Below are positions 10,199 to 25,132 of a DNA stretch of 64,000 nucleotides, in pieces. The notes under the pieces were generated by a model. It ran no database searches. It was given only the letters and a program-made list of their open reading frames with translations, and had not been told where the DNA came from. The number at the start of each line of letters is the position of its first letter. Positions within the stretch are counted from its first letter, which is position 1. Source of the DNA: Ephydatia muelleri (taxonomy: Eukaryota > Porifera > Demospongiae > Spongillida > Spongillidae); contig JABACO010000083.1 of NCBI GenBank assembly GCA_013339895.1, positions 62,001 to 126,000 of the forward strand. The letters are read 5' to 3'. A program made the position numbers and the translations under genes.

Positions 10199-13100
10199 GT
10201 AAGTAAATACCATCCCTTGGGTACAATGCTGCATTGATGCATATCATTGATTTAGTCTAACCAATTTTGTAACAATACAATTTTACGCTACAATGAATGA
10301 AGAAATAAATGCATTTGGTGCATTTGTAAGCTAATATGAAAATGTGAAAGATCAAAAGTAGTATAGTATGCAGTTAGCAATGAGTAGTCAATTACGATGG
10401 ACTATTGTTCCAAAGGTACTTTTCGTTGCCAAGTTATTCCATTATCATTGTGGTAAATAAACATGTATGTTGCTGAAGTAATTCAGCACACTACTACCCT
10501 TTGTATCTGACCGTCCTTACGTTTGCACCACGAACTCCTAATTACTCGAAAAGGGCAATTTCTAGGCTGCCAGTAGTGCAGGTAAAAGCTTAAGTGATTG
10601 GAGCATTATAAATACATGTACAAAGCCAATGCCCGAGCCCTCCTCTTACGATGTGGATGTTCCCTTCAGGAGGGGGATAGTTTCTCATTGTAACTTTCAT
10701 AGCTAGTGTGTCTCAGTGTGTCAGGGTATGTATGTATGTATTATATTATTCCTGTACATGTATATTATTATCTATTATGTGTACAAAGCAACGTTGTGCT
10801 CTGTTAAGGACATTTTGCCCACCGTATCACCCTCAACAGTGCAATAATTGCTAGTAAAGAGGTGACACGATTGTAGAAACATTCTATTTATACAACATTC
10901 TATTGTGCAACTCAGTGCAAGGCTGATTTGACGCCACTACTCTGCAATGATGTTGACTGTATGCATAAAAGCCTAGGATAGAGACATTCCAAATACCTTA
11001 GACAAAGGAACATATAGTCTTTGAAACTTCAAAATCCTAGTCTTAGTCATTTAGAAGCAAAATCCCGGGTATTTTAAATTAGGCAAATGAGTTAGCAAAC
11101 TGGATATTGTTTTATACTGGTTAGTCAAATAGTTGTAATGCAAACAAATTATGATATGAGATGGTTAAATACATACCTCTAGAGCCTCTCAAGATGCATG
11201 AGAATAACTTGGTACCGCAACGGCAATTTTTTTTTTTCTAATTTGTGAGGTCTGTTGAAGTTTAATTACATGGTTTGAATTTCATGATGATACAGGTAAT
11301 AATTTAACATTTTAATGAATGCTGCATTAACTTGGCTAGCAAAGTCTTAAAAAACGAATAACCTGCTATAAAGCTGCATCTTTATTTCCACCATAACTAA
11401 ATGAGTAAAATCGATACATCAAAAGTCTGTTCAGTACTTAATTCAATATGTTGAAATATCCATTTAAAAACGTTGCACTCATTCAGAAATAACAAAAACT
11501 ATATGGACACGATAAATAATCTGTGCAAATTTAGTGCTTGAAATTGCATCCATCCATATCCATACACCCCGATTTTGTTTAGTACCAGTTTGTACAAAGT
11601 ACTTCGTCAGACTCTTGAAAAACGTAGCGGTGATGCGGTGCTGTGGTGTGGGGTCTGGGTACGAGATAATTAGATGCAGAATCTGCTGGCATCATTCTTA
11701 CATGCACATTAGCTGCCTGTAGGGCCGGCCCTGTCCACGCGTGTCATGCGTCAGCAGTACGAATATATTCTAATTCCAATCCCATACATAGCTTGGCTTT
11801 GCATTGAGCATTTAACAAAACAAGAACAACTTTGCCTCTACTTTCCGATGGGTAATTATTAAAACAAAAATAAAAACGATCATATGCACCCTTTGTCATA
11901 CATCAGTTAGAGTAAATGATTTTATGGCCGAATAATAAAAAGAAACATTTATAAACTGACATACTGTAAAAACAAAATTTAAGAAACAAAAATCAAATAT
12001 ATTACAACAAAATGATAGTGAGTCAACTGGCTTACTGGAATATGTTTTGTGGAGATAATCATTTTGAGAAGTGAAACTTTATAAATTGATGTCAAAAATT
12101 TACCATCAGTGGTCTGTATTTGCAGTTGCTCCAAAAGCTACAAGTTTGACGTGCGAGACATCCGGAAGCAGGAATAATACAATTTATTGTCCAAATAAAG
12201 TCATCCACTGCACATGTGAATCGTATCATATTAATGCTAGTGTAGTGCTATTGCCGAGTGAGTCTTATAGCAAATCACGGCAATTGTATAATTATCAGCA
12301 GACCGCTATAAAAGGGCAGTCATAGGGTTTATATACATTTACCAGCGCATGCGTAGGGCTGCACAGCTGAACACCCACGCATACGTAGATACACCAAAAA
12401 TATATGTCCAATAGCATCGCTACACTATCTCCTTTTGCAAAGAGGCACTCTCATCACCGAAACTTCACCAACCAGAATACCAGCCATAACGGGAGGGAGC
12501 GTGACGTGTCCGTTTTGGGTAGCGGTCTTGTGCGGGGGCGATTGGCGTATCCGTTTCTGAGGTCTCGACATCGGGCTCTTTGTTGTCACGGTCTCTGACT
12601 GAGAAACTGTGCCATCAGAATTGATACCAGATGGTGTGCTGTTTAGAAGTCCCGCGTCACCTGGTGCAGTATTTGTCTGTCCATCAGTAGCAGGGGTCTG
12701 TTCAGTGGGCGTGTCGACTGCCGGCTCCTGCAAGGTACCAGGTTGGTCCGCCTTACGAGTCACATTTGTCTCTGTGGAATCCACCATGACGTCATGATCA
12801 TCATCTTCAAAGAACTGAAGATCACTCCCAGGAAACTGAACAGGCTGCTCATTCGCATCAGAATTGTGCAAATCCTCCCCCACTGGTTTCATCCGTATGT
12901 CGGGGGCAAGGCTTCAACCGATCGAAGTGTACTACGACTCTCTTTCGTGAGCCAGGGCGTTTATCTTGGATCCTATACACAACAGACGATAGCTTTTTAA
13001 TGATTTTAAATGGGCCAGTCCACGGGCAGTGTAGCTTTCGTGATCTCCCCCTCGGCACCACCGGGTTGTTTAGCCACACCAAATCTCCAACCTCGTACTC

Positions 13101-16100
13101 TTGACCGTGCACTCTTCTGTTGTACAGTTCTTCTGATCTCATTGCTGTTGCATGCATGTGTTTTCGGGCCTTCGTATAAGCACTTTCCAGTGTATCTTTT
13201 AATGTCTTTACATACTGATGAGGTAGCACGGGTTCTGTTGGACAAGAGCCATACATAATATCCACAGGAAGTCTTGCAAGGCGACCGAACATTAAGTAGA
13301 ACGGTGTATAACCTGTGGACGGTTGAACAGATGTATTGTAGGCCATACAGACCTTCCTGAGGTGCTGTTCCCAATTGCTAGGGTCTTCCTCTACAGTACT
13401 AGCAAGCATGGCCAGCATGTGCGATTAAATCGTTCAACAAGTCCGTCCGATTGGGGGTGGTAGGGTGTAGTGCGTGTTTTGTCGATCTGCAGCAAACGAC
13501 ACACTTCCTGCATCACGTTGGCCTCAAACTGCCTCCCCTGGTCCGAGTGCAGCTGTTCTGGAACTGAAAACCTGCAAAAGAACTCATCGACCAGTTTATT
13601 TGCCACGGTCACCGCCTCTTGATTGGGGATCGCGTAAGCCTCGACCCATCTGGTAAAATAATCAGACGCCACCAGGATGTAAGTGTTTTCAGTTTTAGAA
13701 GGGGTCAATGGTCCAACAATATCGACCGCAACCAGCTGCAACGGGTACCCTGCTGTCACACTCTGAAGCGGGGCTCTGCTCTTGCGAGAGGGATTCTTTC
13801 TTGCTGCACAAGTTGGACACGTCTTGCACCATTCCACAGCATCTTCCGAATATCCGGGCCAGTAGAACCTCTCACGCAATCGATTCAGGGTTTTTGCTTC
13901 TCCCAGATGCCCACCAAATGCCCCTTCGTGCAGCTGTTTCAATATCTGGCACCTGGCTGCCTTCGGAACCACTACTTGTACGTTAGAGTTTCCTTCATCT
14001 TCATGATACCTGTACAGAATTCCATTCTTGAACAACAACTGTTCCCACTGTTGTACGAGCTGGTTAAATTCCCTGCTTTTACCCTTGCAGAAACTGGTAT
14101 CAGGTACTTTTCTCGAAATCACCGACTGAAGAATAGGTCCAACGTCTTCGTCAGCACCCTGGAGCTCTCGTATATTGCTGAGCGGCTCTTTGCTGGCCTG
14201 GACGGTACAGGCTTTGGCACCGTCGCTGCAAGAAAACTGGAGGGAGGCTTTATCTTTGGAGGACATTCACTCTTGTCTGCGTTTTGCAGGCGAGATAAGG
14301 CATCTGCATTTTGGTGGCACTTTCCCCTCCGATGCACCACTTCGACGTCGAATTCTTGGATTTGTTCCAGCCATCGCGCCAGTTGCCCCTCAGGCTCCTT
14401 CATGCTGTAAATCCACTGTAGAGAGCTGTGATCTGTTCGAAGTATAAAATGGTGGCCTAACAGGTAAGGCCTGAAATGTCTCATAAAGGTAACCACTGCC
14501 AATAATTCTTTCCTGGTTACGCAGTACTTTCGTTCAGCCTTACTGAGCGTGCGACTAGCATATGCCACCACCCTCTCCAAGCCGTCGTGTTCTTGCGATA
14601 AGACTGCTCCAATTCCGGTCTCACAAGCATCTGTATCAAGGAGAAAAGTTTTACTGAAATCTGGAAATGCGAGAATGGGAGCAGCAACCAGCCTAGATCT
14701 CAGTTCCTGAAAGGAAATAGAACACTCTTTCGACCAATCGAACTCACGTCCTCGTTCAGTGAGCTGGTAAAGGGGCTTTGCAATGGTAGCAAAACTCTGG
14801 ATGTAATTTCTATAATATCCTACCAGACCCAGGAACTGCTGACGTCGCGTCCCGAGGTAGGAACACAGGCCACTTCGACACAGCGTTAACCTTCTCAGGA
14901 TCGGTGTGAATTCCATCTCTCGTAACGACATGACCAAGATACACAACTTTATCCTGGAACAGTGAACATTTTGAAGGCTTTAGCTTCAGTCCTGCCCGAC
15001 GCAGTCCTCTCTAACACAAGTTTCAGGTTTTGAAGATGACGCTCGAAGGTTTTTTCCCCATGATGACTATATCGTCAATGTAGACGAGACAGCGTTCCAC
15101 TGGATACCAGAGAGCACCAGGTCCATCAACCTTTGGAACACTGCAGGGGGCATTACACATCCAAAAGGCATAACTTTAAATTCAAAAAGTCCCTCCCTGG
15201 TACAGAATGCAGTTTTGTGCCTATCTTTCTCTTCTACCTCCACCTGCCAGTAGCCGCATAGGAGATCCAAAGTGGAGAACCACTTTGACCCACTCAATGC
15301 TTCCAAGGTATCGTCCACTCTTGGAAGGGGGTAGGCATCTTTCCGGGTGACAGAATTTAACTTGCGGTAGTCAATGCAGAACCGGAGAGATCCATCCTTT
15401 TTCGGGACTAGAATTATTGGAGATGCCCAGGGACTTGACGATGGTTGGATGATATCCTTCTGGAGCATATCATCGATCATCTTTTTTGCTTGCTCCCTCC
15501 GAAATGGTGGAACCCTTCTGCACTGCTGCCGAAATGGGGTGACTGGTACCTGTATCGATGGAATGCTTAACAACACCTGTGCGACCCATATCGTCACTGG
15601 CTCTCAGCAAATACATCTGCAAATTCTACTAGCAACTCATACAACCGATGTTTCTCTTCAGATGTCAAGTCACCAGCACTTCTATCAGCCATATCATGCA
15701 GCAACCACGCTTACATGAAGAGACTTTCAAATTCTGCTGGTACATTGCTATCTTCCCTTACTGGTGCCACCATCATTTCATCAAATGGTATAGCTGTGGC
15801 CACATTTGTTCCTTGTGGATGACTGCCTCTGTTGGTAGGGGGTTGATGATAAGTATGGGTACTTGCCCACCTGGCAATGAGGTCACCAGGGCTCCAGCCA
15901 CCAGGATTGGAGAGGTCGAACCGTGAACCTCAACCAACCATACACCTTTTCCATCAGTTGATGAAACAGTAGCTGTGGTTTGAATCTCACTGAAGGGCGG
16001 AATTGCCAAAGTTTTCCACCAAGGCTACCCGCTGTAGTTCACTGCGTCTGTCAGTGTGATCTGAGACCTTCCCTGGCACCTTTTCCAGTGGTACTGTCAC

Positions 16101-19100
16101 ATTTCTGAATTGGAGGATATTCTTAGGCAAATCAATAACACCTTCAAACTTCCTCAGAAAATCTAATCCATATACAATCTACACCCAGTGCATCAACAAC
16201 AACAAAATCAGACACAAAGGTTGTACCAGCAATGTCTAGGTGCAAGGTTGTTACCCCCACACACTGAAACTGGGCTTACCTTCAACACCAACCAGCTTGT
16301 GTCCATCCAAGGTGACAGGCTACAGCCGTGTTCTCCTTCCAATTGACACCACACTGTCCCTCTTAAACAAACTCACTGTGGCGCCAGTGTCTATCATACA
16401 TTGAACTGTCTTGTTTCTAACAAAAGCTGTTATACAAGGTGATGATGCAGGGGTTAATTGCCAAACTACAATGGACCATTGTATTTTGTCCCTCATGCAC
16501 TTGGTCCCTAGTGGTGAGGGGTTCTAGTTTCCCTGCTGCTTCGAGCGGTTGCCCTCAGCCAGCAGTGGCAGTTTCTTGCAATATGACCAACTTGCCCGCA
16601 TTTGTAGCATACAATTCGCTTACCACGACCCTCAACTCCAGTACCCAGTCGTCCGCATTGGTCTCCGAGTCGCAGCCGCATCTCCGAAGGAAGATTCCAG
16701 CCTCTCCAGCCGTGCTGACAATGTTTTCAGCATTTCTAAGACCGTGTCCTGGCCGCTGCTGGTTGACAACGTAGCAGCAATACTCTGGGGCCCCTACTTT
16801 TCTTCTGCAACCGTTGCAGCGTTCACTTCTTGTCTCACTCCCGGGCGGAGATACGACTGTATCTCCAGCGTTTGCGGTGACTGCTTCATCAACAGTCTTC
16901 GGCTCTTCTCTGTCTAACAGCAAATGCAACCTGGGGGTTATCAAGCTCACCGAGGTATCTTTCTAGAGCAAGCAATTCTTTCGCTTTTTCATCCAGCTCT
17001 GGTAAAGCTTTCCTCCGCTAGGACTCGCAGCTCGTCCGCGAAAATCGCTCCAAGATTCGTCTCGCTTGCGCCTCCTGGCCTGAAATTCAACAAAATACAA
17101 TTTCCGCTTACTGTCTGGCTCAAAACGTTTTTGGAGCGCTTCCTTGGCTGCTTCGGTAGTTCTGTTTGGTTTCAGGGGAAAGTCGCTTCCACGCAGTCTG
17201 CGCTTTCCCGGTTAGCCGCACTGGCAACCACAGCCGCTTCTTTTCGCTATCCCATCCATTTACCAGAGCAGCAGCTTCAAAATGGTCTATCCACTCTGCC
17301 CAATTTGATAGACCTGAGAACGAATCTGGCGACACGAGAGGGCGACTAGCGCCAGCTAATTCGCTCCGGAAGACAGGCTGCGTTGGCTGAGCAGCCGCTT
17401 CGCCCTCTTCGCCCGGTTCCGACATCCTGCCGTCTACGCCACGTGTAGTGCTATTGCCGAGTGAGTCTTATAGCAAATCACGGCAATTGTATAATTATCA
17501 GCAGACCGCTATAAAAGGGCAGTCATAGGGTTTATATACATTTACCAGCGCATGCGTAGGGCTGCACAGCTGAACACCCACGCATACGTAGATACACCAA
17601 AAAATATATGTCCAATAGCATCGCTACAACTAGCTACATTATTTGGTTCATACCGTGTGATCAAATTTTGGCAATGGCCACAAACTATAATCTATCCACA
17701 TGCGCGGCTAAAGTCAACAACAGTTACTGTACATCTGCTACACTACAAGCAAGTGTTAATAATTTGATTTCGTTCAATTGTGTATTAAACAACGACAATA
17801 TGTCCAGTTGTGTGTGCAATGAGTCGAATTTAAACATGACTGTGACAAGCAATCAGAGAATGCCCATTAACATCACGTGTGGCCTAATTCTTGATGCGAA
17901 AGATTACGGAAACTCCAGCCTCACATTGTATCCTCCAGGTAAGAATACTAGTATTTTATCGTGCAACAATATAATCAGCATGGGATAAAAAATAGACCCA
18001 ATTGAAAGATATTCCATAAAAGTTGCAATTAATGTTCCGCAGACGCATGCACACTAGTTCAAATTGCAGCGAGTAAAATAAATATTCACATTCTGCGTGT
18101 TGGCATGATAGCACATGTTGGTAGCTATGTTTGTGCATATTTCAACTAATATTTTGTGTTCCACAATGGACTGTTTTAAGTCGGTGCTTTTCATCATTAC
18201 AGTACAAGTACTTCCATGTTTAATGAAATGCGCTTTTGAATATGGGGAAAATAACTGAGTTAACGCTTAGCTAATCTCCAGAAGAGTCACATCCTCTTAG
18301 GTCTGTGGGCGTTGAGAGCAGAATGACGTTGATGCACCATGCATGTAGGCAATCTAAATACACTTAACTCTTCCAATTTACTCACAGCCGCAAGATAATT
18401 GATTGATTTGTTATTTCGTTTTCTTGTTACTGCATATTGTAAAATAGATCAACCACAGCCACCAGGAGTGAGCCTTCAATCCACATCACCAAACAGTATA
18501 ACAGTTTTCTTAACAAGCTCTGATGCGACCACTGCTGAATACCACATTGCCATCTCCAACACTACACACTGCAACAATAAGAGTATCATCACTGGAAATG
18601 AATCTTTATATTTACTGGTTATACCCTAATACAAAATACACAATAGAAGCTTACACCCAAAACTGCGCTAATCTCTCAAGCAACGTGACCACATCTTCAG
18701 CCTGCACAAGTAAGGATTAGTTGCTATACACTTAATTCAATACCACCATTTACCTGCGTATGTGCATACAGTTTCCGATCCACCTGATAGCATTGAGGCC
18801 TTGTTCTGTAATAATTGCATCAACATAACGTGGACAATGACGGTAAGTTGATCATTTAGATTTGTTTATTATGAGCCGCTTGTTCAAAGCAATATGTGTG
18901 CACACACGGAGGCTTGGAGGCAGTTGTGCGTGTTTATAAGATTCAGTTTGAATGAACCCTTAAATCAAATGAATTGATTCAAAGAATAAAATAATTATAA
19001 TTAGATACGTCGGAACGGAGGGACCCATTTTTACTTAATATTCTGATCTCAACTACCCAATTTCAAGCGCCCTATACCAGCATTTTATTAATATTGATTT

Positions 19101-22100
19101 CATTGTATAGTGAAAATTTAATTAATTGAATATAAAAGTTTTTATTTTGCACATTATAATTAAATAGTGTTCTGCCCCTCGTCGCAATTTTGTTTCGACG
19201 CCTATGTAATAATGTAGATGTTCATGCATGATATTGGAACTTTACTGTATCACCGCATTTGTTACAGGTCCATGTCAAGTACAATTGGGCACATGCATTT
19301 TCATAAAATTCTAAGTTTCACTAATATCTATTTTAACAGGATAAGAAGAAAATAAAATCTCTTTTACGTACATGCGTGGTTTTAGTTTGTACAGAACTGA
19401 TCTTTTATAAATTAATCCTTGTGCCTTGCTGTCTTAATCTCTCCAATAATCGGCCTTTAAGCTATCAGGCGTTCATATTAATTACATTCACATATCAATA
19501 ATGTGTCATTATAGGGGAACTCTTAATGTCGTGGTTCATTATAATTTTAGCTGCTTCATTCGTTATGCGATTTTTAAACAAAACGGGCAGTCGTCCTTTG
19601 AAACACATTGTTTAGGTTTGGATTATTTCTGTTATTCCGCCGTGTTCAGCAGCCACAATATGGCGTACATGTAAACAATTGTGCCTAATTTGTTTAATTG
19701 CAGGATCAATGTGCCTAATTTTTTTTTATTGCAGGGTCAATGTATCACACATTATCAAATTTCGGTCCTCACTGACAATGGAAGAGCAATTTGGCATAAC
19801 GAAAGCGTCAATGCTGCTCACACTCGCAGCCGATCAGTTATACGGATAACACAAATTATTACAAGATAAATGTGTCGACAACACACGGAAAAGCAAGCAG
19901 CACACAAACTGAATGTAAGTAAAGCCTTCGTTGCTCTAAATTAAATATACGATTAACTGCTCACTTATTGCTTTGCAGATCTATTCACAGTGAAAGCTTT
20001 TTAACATTTCTTCAACATCGGTGATAATAAAATGCATCGATCTTCGATTCGATGCCCCGTTACATATTTGCCACGTAGAGTGTAATCGTACCATTGTGGC
20101 TGAATCCGATAACGAAATAAATGAATCCACCGTATATGTACTCGTCGATAACCTCCAGTCTGGAAATACGTATGTTTGTGAAGCGAAACCAGCAAATTCC
20201 ACAAACGTTGTTGCTAGATGTATTTTCACTACAAATGCGACAGGTCAGTGAACGTAAATAATTTACGGACATGTCTAAATATATGTAGGAGGTTACAAGA
20301 GATCCGCATTAACTAATAATTGATTCTCTTTAACTTTATAAAGGCGCATGTATTAGATTCATGCAACAGCCCGAATTGACGAGGGAAAGTTTAAAAACTC
20401 GATTCAAATATCTATATGTAAATTCCAGGATTAGATAAAATGCAGTCAGTACAGTTTCCATCTTCAGAAAGTGATATACAGTGAGATGTGATGCAAATAC
20501 AGTCTTGCAATTCGCATGCCTTGCGAAGCCTGCATGTGGCATTTTGCAAAAATATAAGACTAACCTGCTTAGTTCTGCTATAACCAGGCGATATTTTTCC
20601 TTGCTTTTTGGACCACCAAAAATTACACCTAATCAAATCCACCTGCTTAGTTCTGCTATAACCAGGCGATATTTTTCCTTGCTTTTTGGACCACCAAAAA
20701 ATTACACCTAATCAAATCCAGTTCTCGAGAGAGAGAACGTATGTTGCAATGAATTTCTATGAAATGCATTTGTATTGCAGTAGATGTGCATATGTATGAT
20801 TTCGATTACACGATTGTATAGTTGTTTCAACACTCACTGATCAATTTGCATAGTCGAGTGATGTACGCCCCACAATACCTTGTTGGTTTGCTGCAATATA
20901 AGTACGAACATGTTCGAACCGACAATACAGCATATCTTGCATACCATATGCCTTTGGCTGTACAGTATATTAATATATATAATAATTATGAAGTACCGCT
21001 GTATAGAAGGATAAATGTTTAGTGCAATAATGTAGCTTAGAGTGTCAGAAATTTAGCGACTAAAGCAGTACACTGAATCAAACTCAGTTACTTAGCCCAT
21101 CATTATTTGTAATTTCATTTCTATGCATACAAAGACAAAGAAAGCAAATAATAGACTTATACGGTATAACTGCTATTTATATGGAAAGACTTTTGCAAAT
21201 GGGGAAAAAATTCAGCTTTGAATTGAAGAGGAAAACGTTTTTGGCAGTGATGACATTTTCGTGCCGCGAGTCAATTCCAAATTGATATAACTAACACGAG
21301 AAAAAAAGTTGTGAAATGCGATTGCAGCGAATGACTTCCAAAGACTGCCATATTGAAGACCCAATCATGCACAATCTTAAAATGCACACCACTTAGTCTC
21401 ATAAAGGTCGCTGGTACTCACACAATGACAGATTCAGGCTTCTTCCCGATTTGCGCAGTCCAAAGATGGAATATTTGCTCTTTTACACATACTTTTCTAG
21501 CAAAGTAACGTTCAATGCATTCAATGCTCTTAATGCATGAGCCAATGGCCTTAATGCATGAGCCAATGGCCTTAATGCATGAGCCAATGGCCTTAATGCC
21601 TGATCCAATGCTCTTAATGAAATACCTTCAAGAGAAGAGCACAATGGCTAAATGCCTAAATTGATGCTATATACGAAAAACGCAAGATCAAATATAAACT
21701 CCAAAATCTCATATATAAGTTACAACATTCAGTGAATAGGTCACAGGCGATATGTTTAACTTGCCAAATGATATTGATTGAAGGCCAGACCTACATGTAG
21801 TTGCCATTTTGATAACCATGTATAAAACTAGATAAGAAAGCGCAACCGTCAGGGTAGCCACGACATTTTGGTATCATCAGCAATTACTTTGAAGGCATTC
21901 AGGGAGGTCATTGATCTAGAGCAAGAATACTGATTTTGAGGCACTCCAATGAGAACTCGATATATCAACATCGACCTGCACGATTGGCAAAAAACAAAAA
22001 GCATCCAGCTGCACCTTAAGTGCGAATTGACGCTATGGGCTGCAACTTTAAGAAGTAATTTGCATTCCAATGAGAAATAGAATAAACGTCTTTGCAAAGT

Positions 22101-25065
22101 CTATGTATACTACATCAATCTTGAGACGCTGATATGTAATGACCCACACTTAAAGAAGCTATAAGCTTAGTGCATGTTGAATATTTGGCAGAAAACCATT
22201 TTATTCTTTTGAAATCAATGAACTGGCCTGACGGACATTGATTCTGCAATTATCCGTTCCATACCCCTATGCAATAAATGTGAGAGAGATAGAAGATGAA
22301 AATTTGTTGGCAAAGAGGAACCCCCTTTTTAAATACTGGGGCCTATATGAGCTATTTTCCGCCATGTTGCAATGAAAGTTCAAATATAATAGAGAATTCC
22401 ATTTGCAATGGATATGAGAAAGAATGCAAAGTCCAAATGGTGTTGGTTGAGCAGTTAAATGTCAGGTGAAAACATAACCTACTCTTTCAGGAACACATCT
22501 AGGAAAGGGGGAATATTGCCATAATCTCTTGTGAACACAGCAGCAAACCTATTAAGCAAACCACACTTTCAACATTTGATGTAGCAATTAAAGATGAGGA
22601 AGATTGTAACCAAACACGTTTGGAGTTGACATACGCATACAATAAGAGACAATCCGCTGCTTATAACACTGTATTCTTTGGCATCCAAAAAGGTCTAACA
22701 GAATTATCATACTCCTGTGAAACTTGCCAGTAATAGGCAGACATTTGTGATACAACTTTGTTTTCCTTGCTGCAAGCAAGGAACGAATGTGCATAAGATT
22801 GTTCTAATAGAACGCCAAGGTACTACTTACCTAGTTATGCAATCACTCAGAATGTCACACATCAACATGTATTGGTGTACTGTGGTAAACAACGCACAGC
22901 CCCGGGAAGGATAGTAAGTGTAATAATAGCCGAGGATACAGGCAGCAGCCAAAGTGATATATGAAATCAAGCAGCACTACAACATCCAGTCACATGAAAT
23001 CTTATGCTATTTATATACACCAGAAGAGAGCCAGTCAGACTGGAACTACTGTCTACGGTTCGAAATGCATGGCATGATGTATACGTGCATGTAGTTCTCC
23101 ATTACAGTAAGTAATTATGAAATCGAAAAGTTGCTTCCATGAATTAGGTAGAGGAATGTAGGACAAATAACAGTAAATTCAATAAATGTATGATCACAAC
23201 TCCTTGGAGAATTGCACAACAACAGAAAGTTTGCTAATGGGGTTCAGTATAGATAAAAAGATCTATCAAGAGAGGTGCTGACAAAGTTGGAGAATAATAA
23301 AACACGCACAGTAGACAAACACTATGACTGAAATTTTTGGCAAACAGTAGATCAATTTCTAAGCATTTCATGGTTTGAAAACGATCAGCTAAAGTTTTTT
23401 CTTAACAAAAAACAGCTACACCACCATTGTCCTTCCTATAAACAGTGCATGGAGTACCAGAGAGCTGCAAGCAGTCAGAAATATCAGAATGTAACCAAGA
23501 TTCAGTTACATAAATCGTCAAACCATTTGGACCAAACAATTCAGCAACCTTATTACGAAGAAAACGTCCACTAAAATGAATACAATTTAAGATTCCTTGC
23601 ATCACATACCTATGCTGAAGGATGAATCTTAACAGGAGCGGTGTCATGCCCTGTTGTGCCACACTAATTAATAATAGCAAATAATGAGGCAAAATACTGC
23701 AACTTAATATGATTTAATTTTGTAAATTAAATAAACTTCTATGCACCACTATCAAAATAAGGATTACATTTTGCTGCTTTCCCCAAATGAAAGGCATTTT
23801 AACTGAGATGCGGCTCGTCAGATATCCACAAGTTCTGGCCAATCTCTGCAAGGCATTGTTCCTTATACGCCATGTTTTGACTATTTTAATTTAAGTGGCG
23901 CACGAACATCTGTATATTATTGTCCATGATATGATACTTCCTTTACAGTCATGTGTACTGTTTAGAATAGTATTGAAGCTAAAAAGTAAAAATCTACTTT
24001 CTATCATCCCTAGCACATTCGGTTGAGGGCCCATCGGGTATTGAACGTCTTATCATTGGCATCAGTACAAGCGGTGGTGCAGCATTACTTATTTTTACAT
24101 ATTCTATGAGCCTGACAAAGAAGCTGGATTAAACCACCACAAAGCATTCTCACAAAAGATAAACAATGTATACCGTTTGATGAGAATGCTGATCATTGGA
24201 GTGATGATCAACTGCAGTCGCTAAAAGTTATTGATAATGAGCTCCAAAGATATTTAAAAGAGCCTGTAATCAACTCGAACCAAAAGGATGCATATATGTT
24301 CTGTGGCACTGATGTAGCTTAATTTGGTGGAGCGCAGTCTGTCCGGATGTTTCAATTTGTCGGGTTGATCAGGACCCTCCGGTTGAGCAACCGACTGACG
24401 TTTATGCAGGGATAACGACTATATAGATGCTCTACTTGTACACAGTTGCTCCACACTTAATCAATGAACTTACTTTGCTGATACACATGCAGTTGCTACT
24501 GATTCTGTGTTAAATAGATTTTGCTAAAGCGTTTGATTCAATTTCTCATAGAAAGCAATCTTACACGTCATTTATTGTAGATAATCCGTCACGAAAGGTT
24601 TGCTGCTTCCCGAACTGAAAGTCCAACTGTCAAATGTGCACCATTTCTAGCTAATCTCTGCATGGCATTTCCCTCTAATTGTGTGGGGTATGAACATCGA
24701 TCTGTACATTGTTGTTCATGATAGGATAGACATGATTAAGGGTTAGGGAATCTATAACTAAAAATACTTTCTATCACCCTTCAGCCTCAGGCCTGCCAAT
24801 TGTCGAAAAATTTGTCATCGGAATCTTCTCTGTATTAGGAATCGTTATTGTATTAATATTCATATCGGTGAGTTTCAGCACAATAAATGTGTAAAATGCA
24901 ATTGCCAGTAAACTTTAATGTTTTCTAACTTTCGTCCTTTACAGTGTGTAGGAGGAATTATTTATAACAATCACAGGTGAGTACTTATAATTTCCAATTG
25001 CTTTATTCGTGCTGTGTATTGTTATTTACACACATGTACTGGAGGAGGAGCAAAATAGAGAGAGC

Positions 25066-25132
<67 letters not shown>

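Larger units (their letters stand above)
12241..17628 (-). mobile_element. Ty3/gypsy LTR retrotransposon, young, inserted in gene B exon 2
   Basis: A full-length 5.4-kb element coding on the minus strand. It has 184/185-bp LTRs starting TGTAG and ending CTACA, a tRNA-Ser-type primer binding site, gag with a zinc knuckle, protease, reverse transcriptase with YIDD, RNase H, H2C2-DDE integrase with GPY/F module, and a polypurine tract. The domain order PR-RT-RH-IN defines Ty3/gypsy (Metaviridae-type). The two LTRs differ by a single A in a homopolymer, so the insertion is recent. Flanks carry GCTAG (12236-12240) and ACTAG (17629-17633), a 5-bp target duplication with one mismatch. The coding region is open apart from several 1-nt frame breaks and no envelope gene is seen. 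It could have been active lately; the breaks may be sequence errors. Confidence 0.95.

Noticed and set aside
8997-10206. Open frames of 345-379 codons across 9073-10072
   Set aside because: They run through the N gap; the only real coding part is gene B's signal-peptide exon at its right end.
13619-14410. 263-codon plus-strand frame
   Set aside because: Antisense shadow of the integrase and RNase H coding region.
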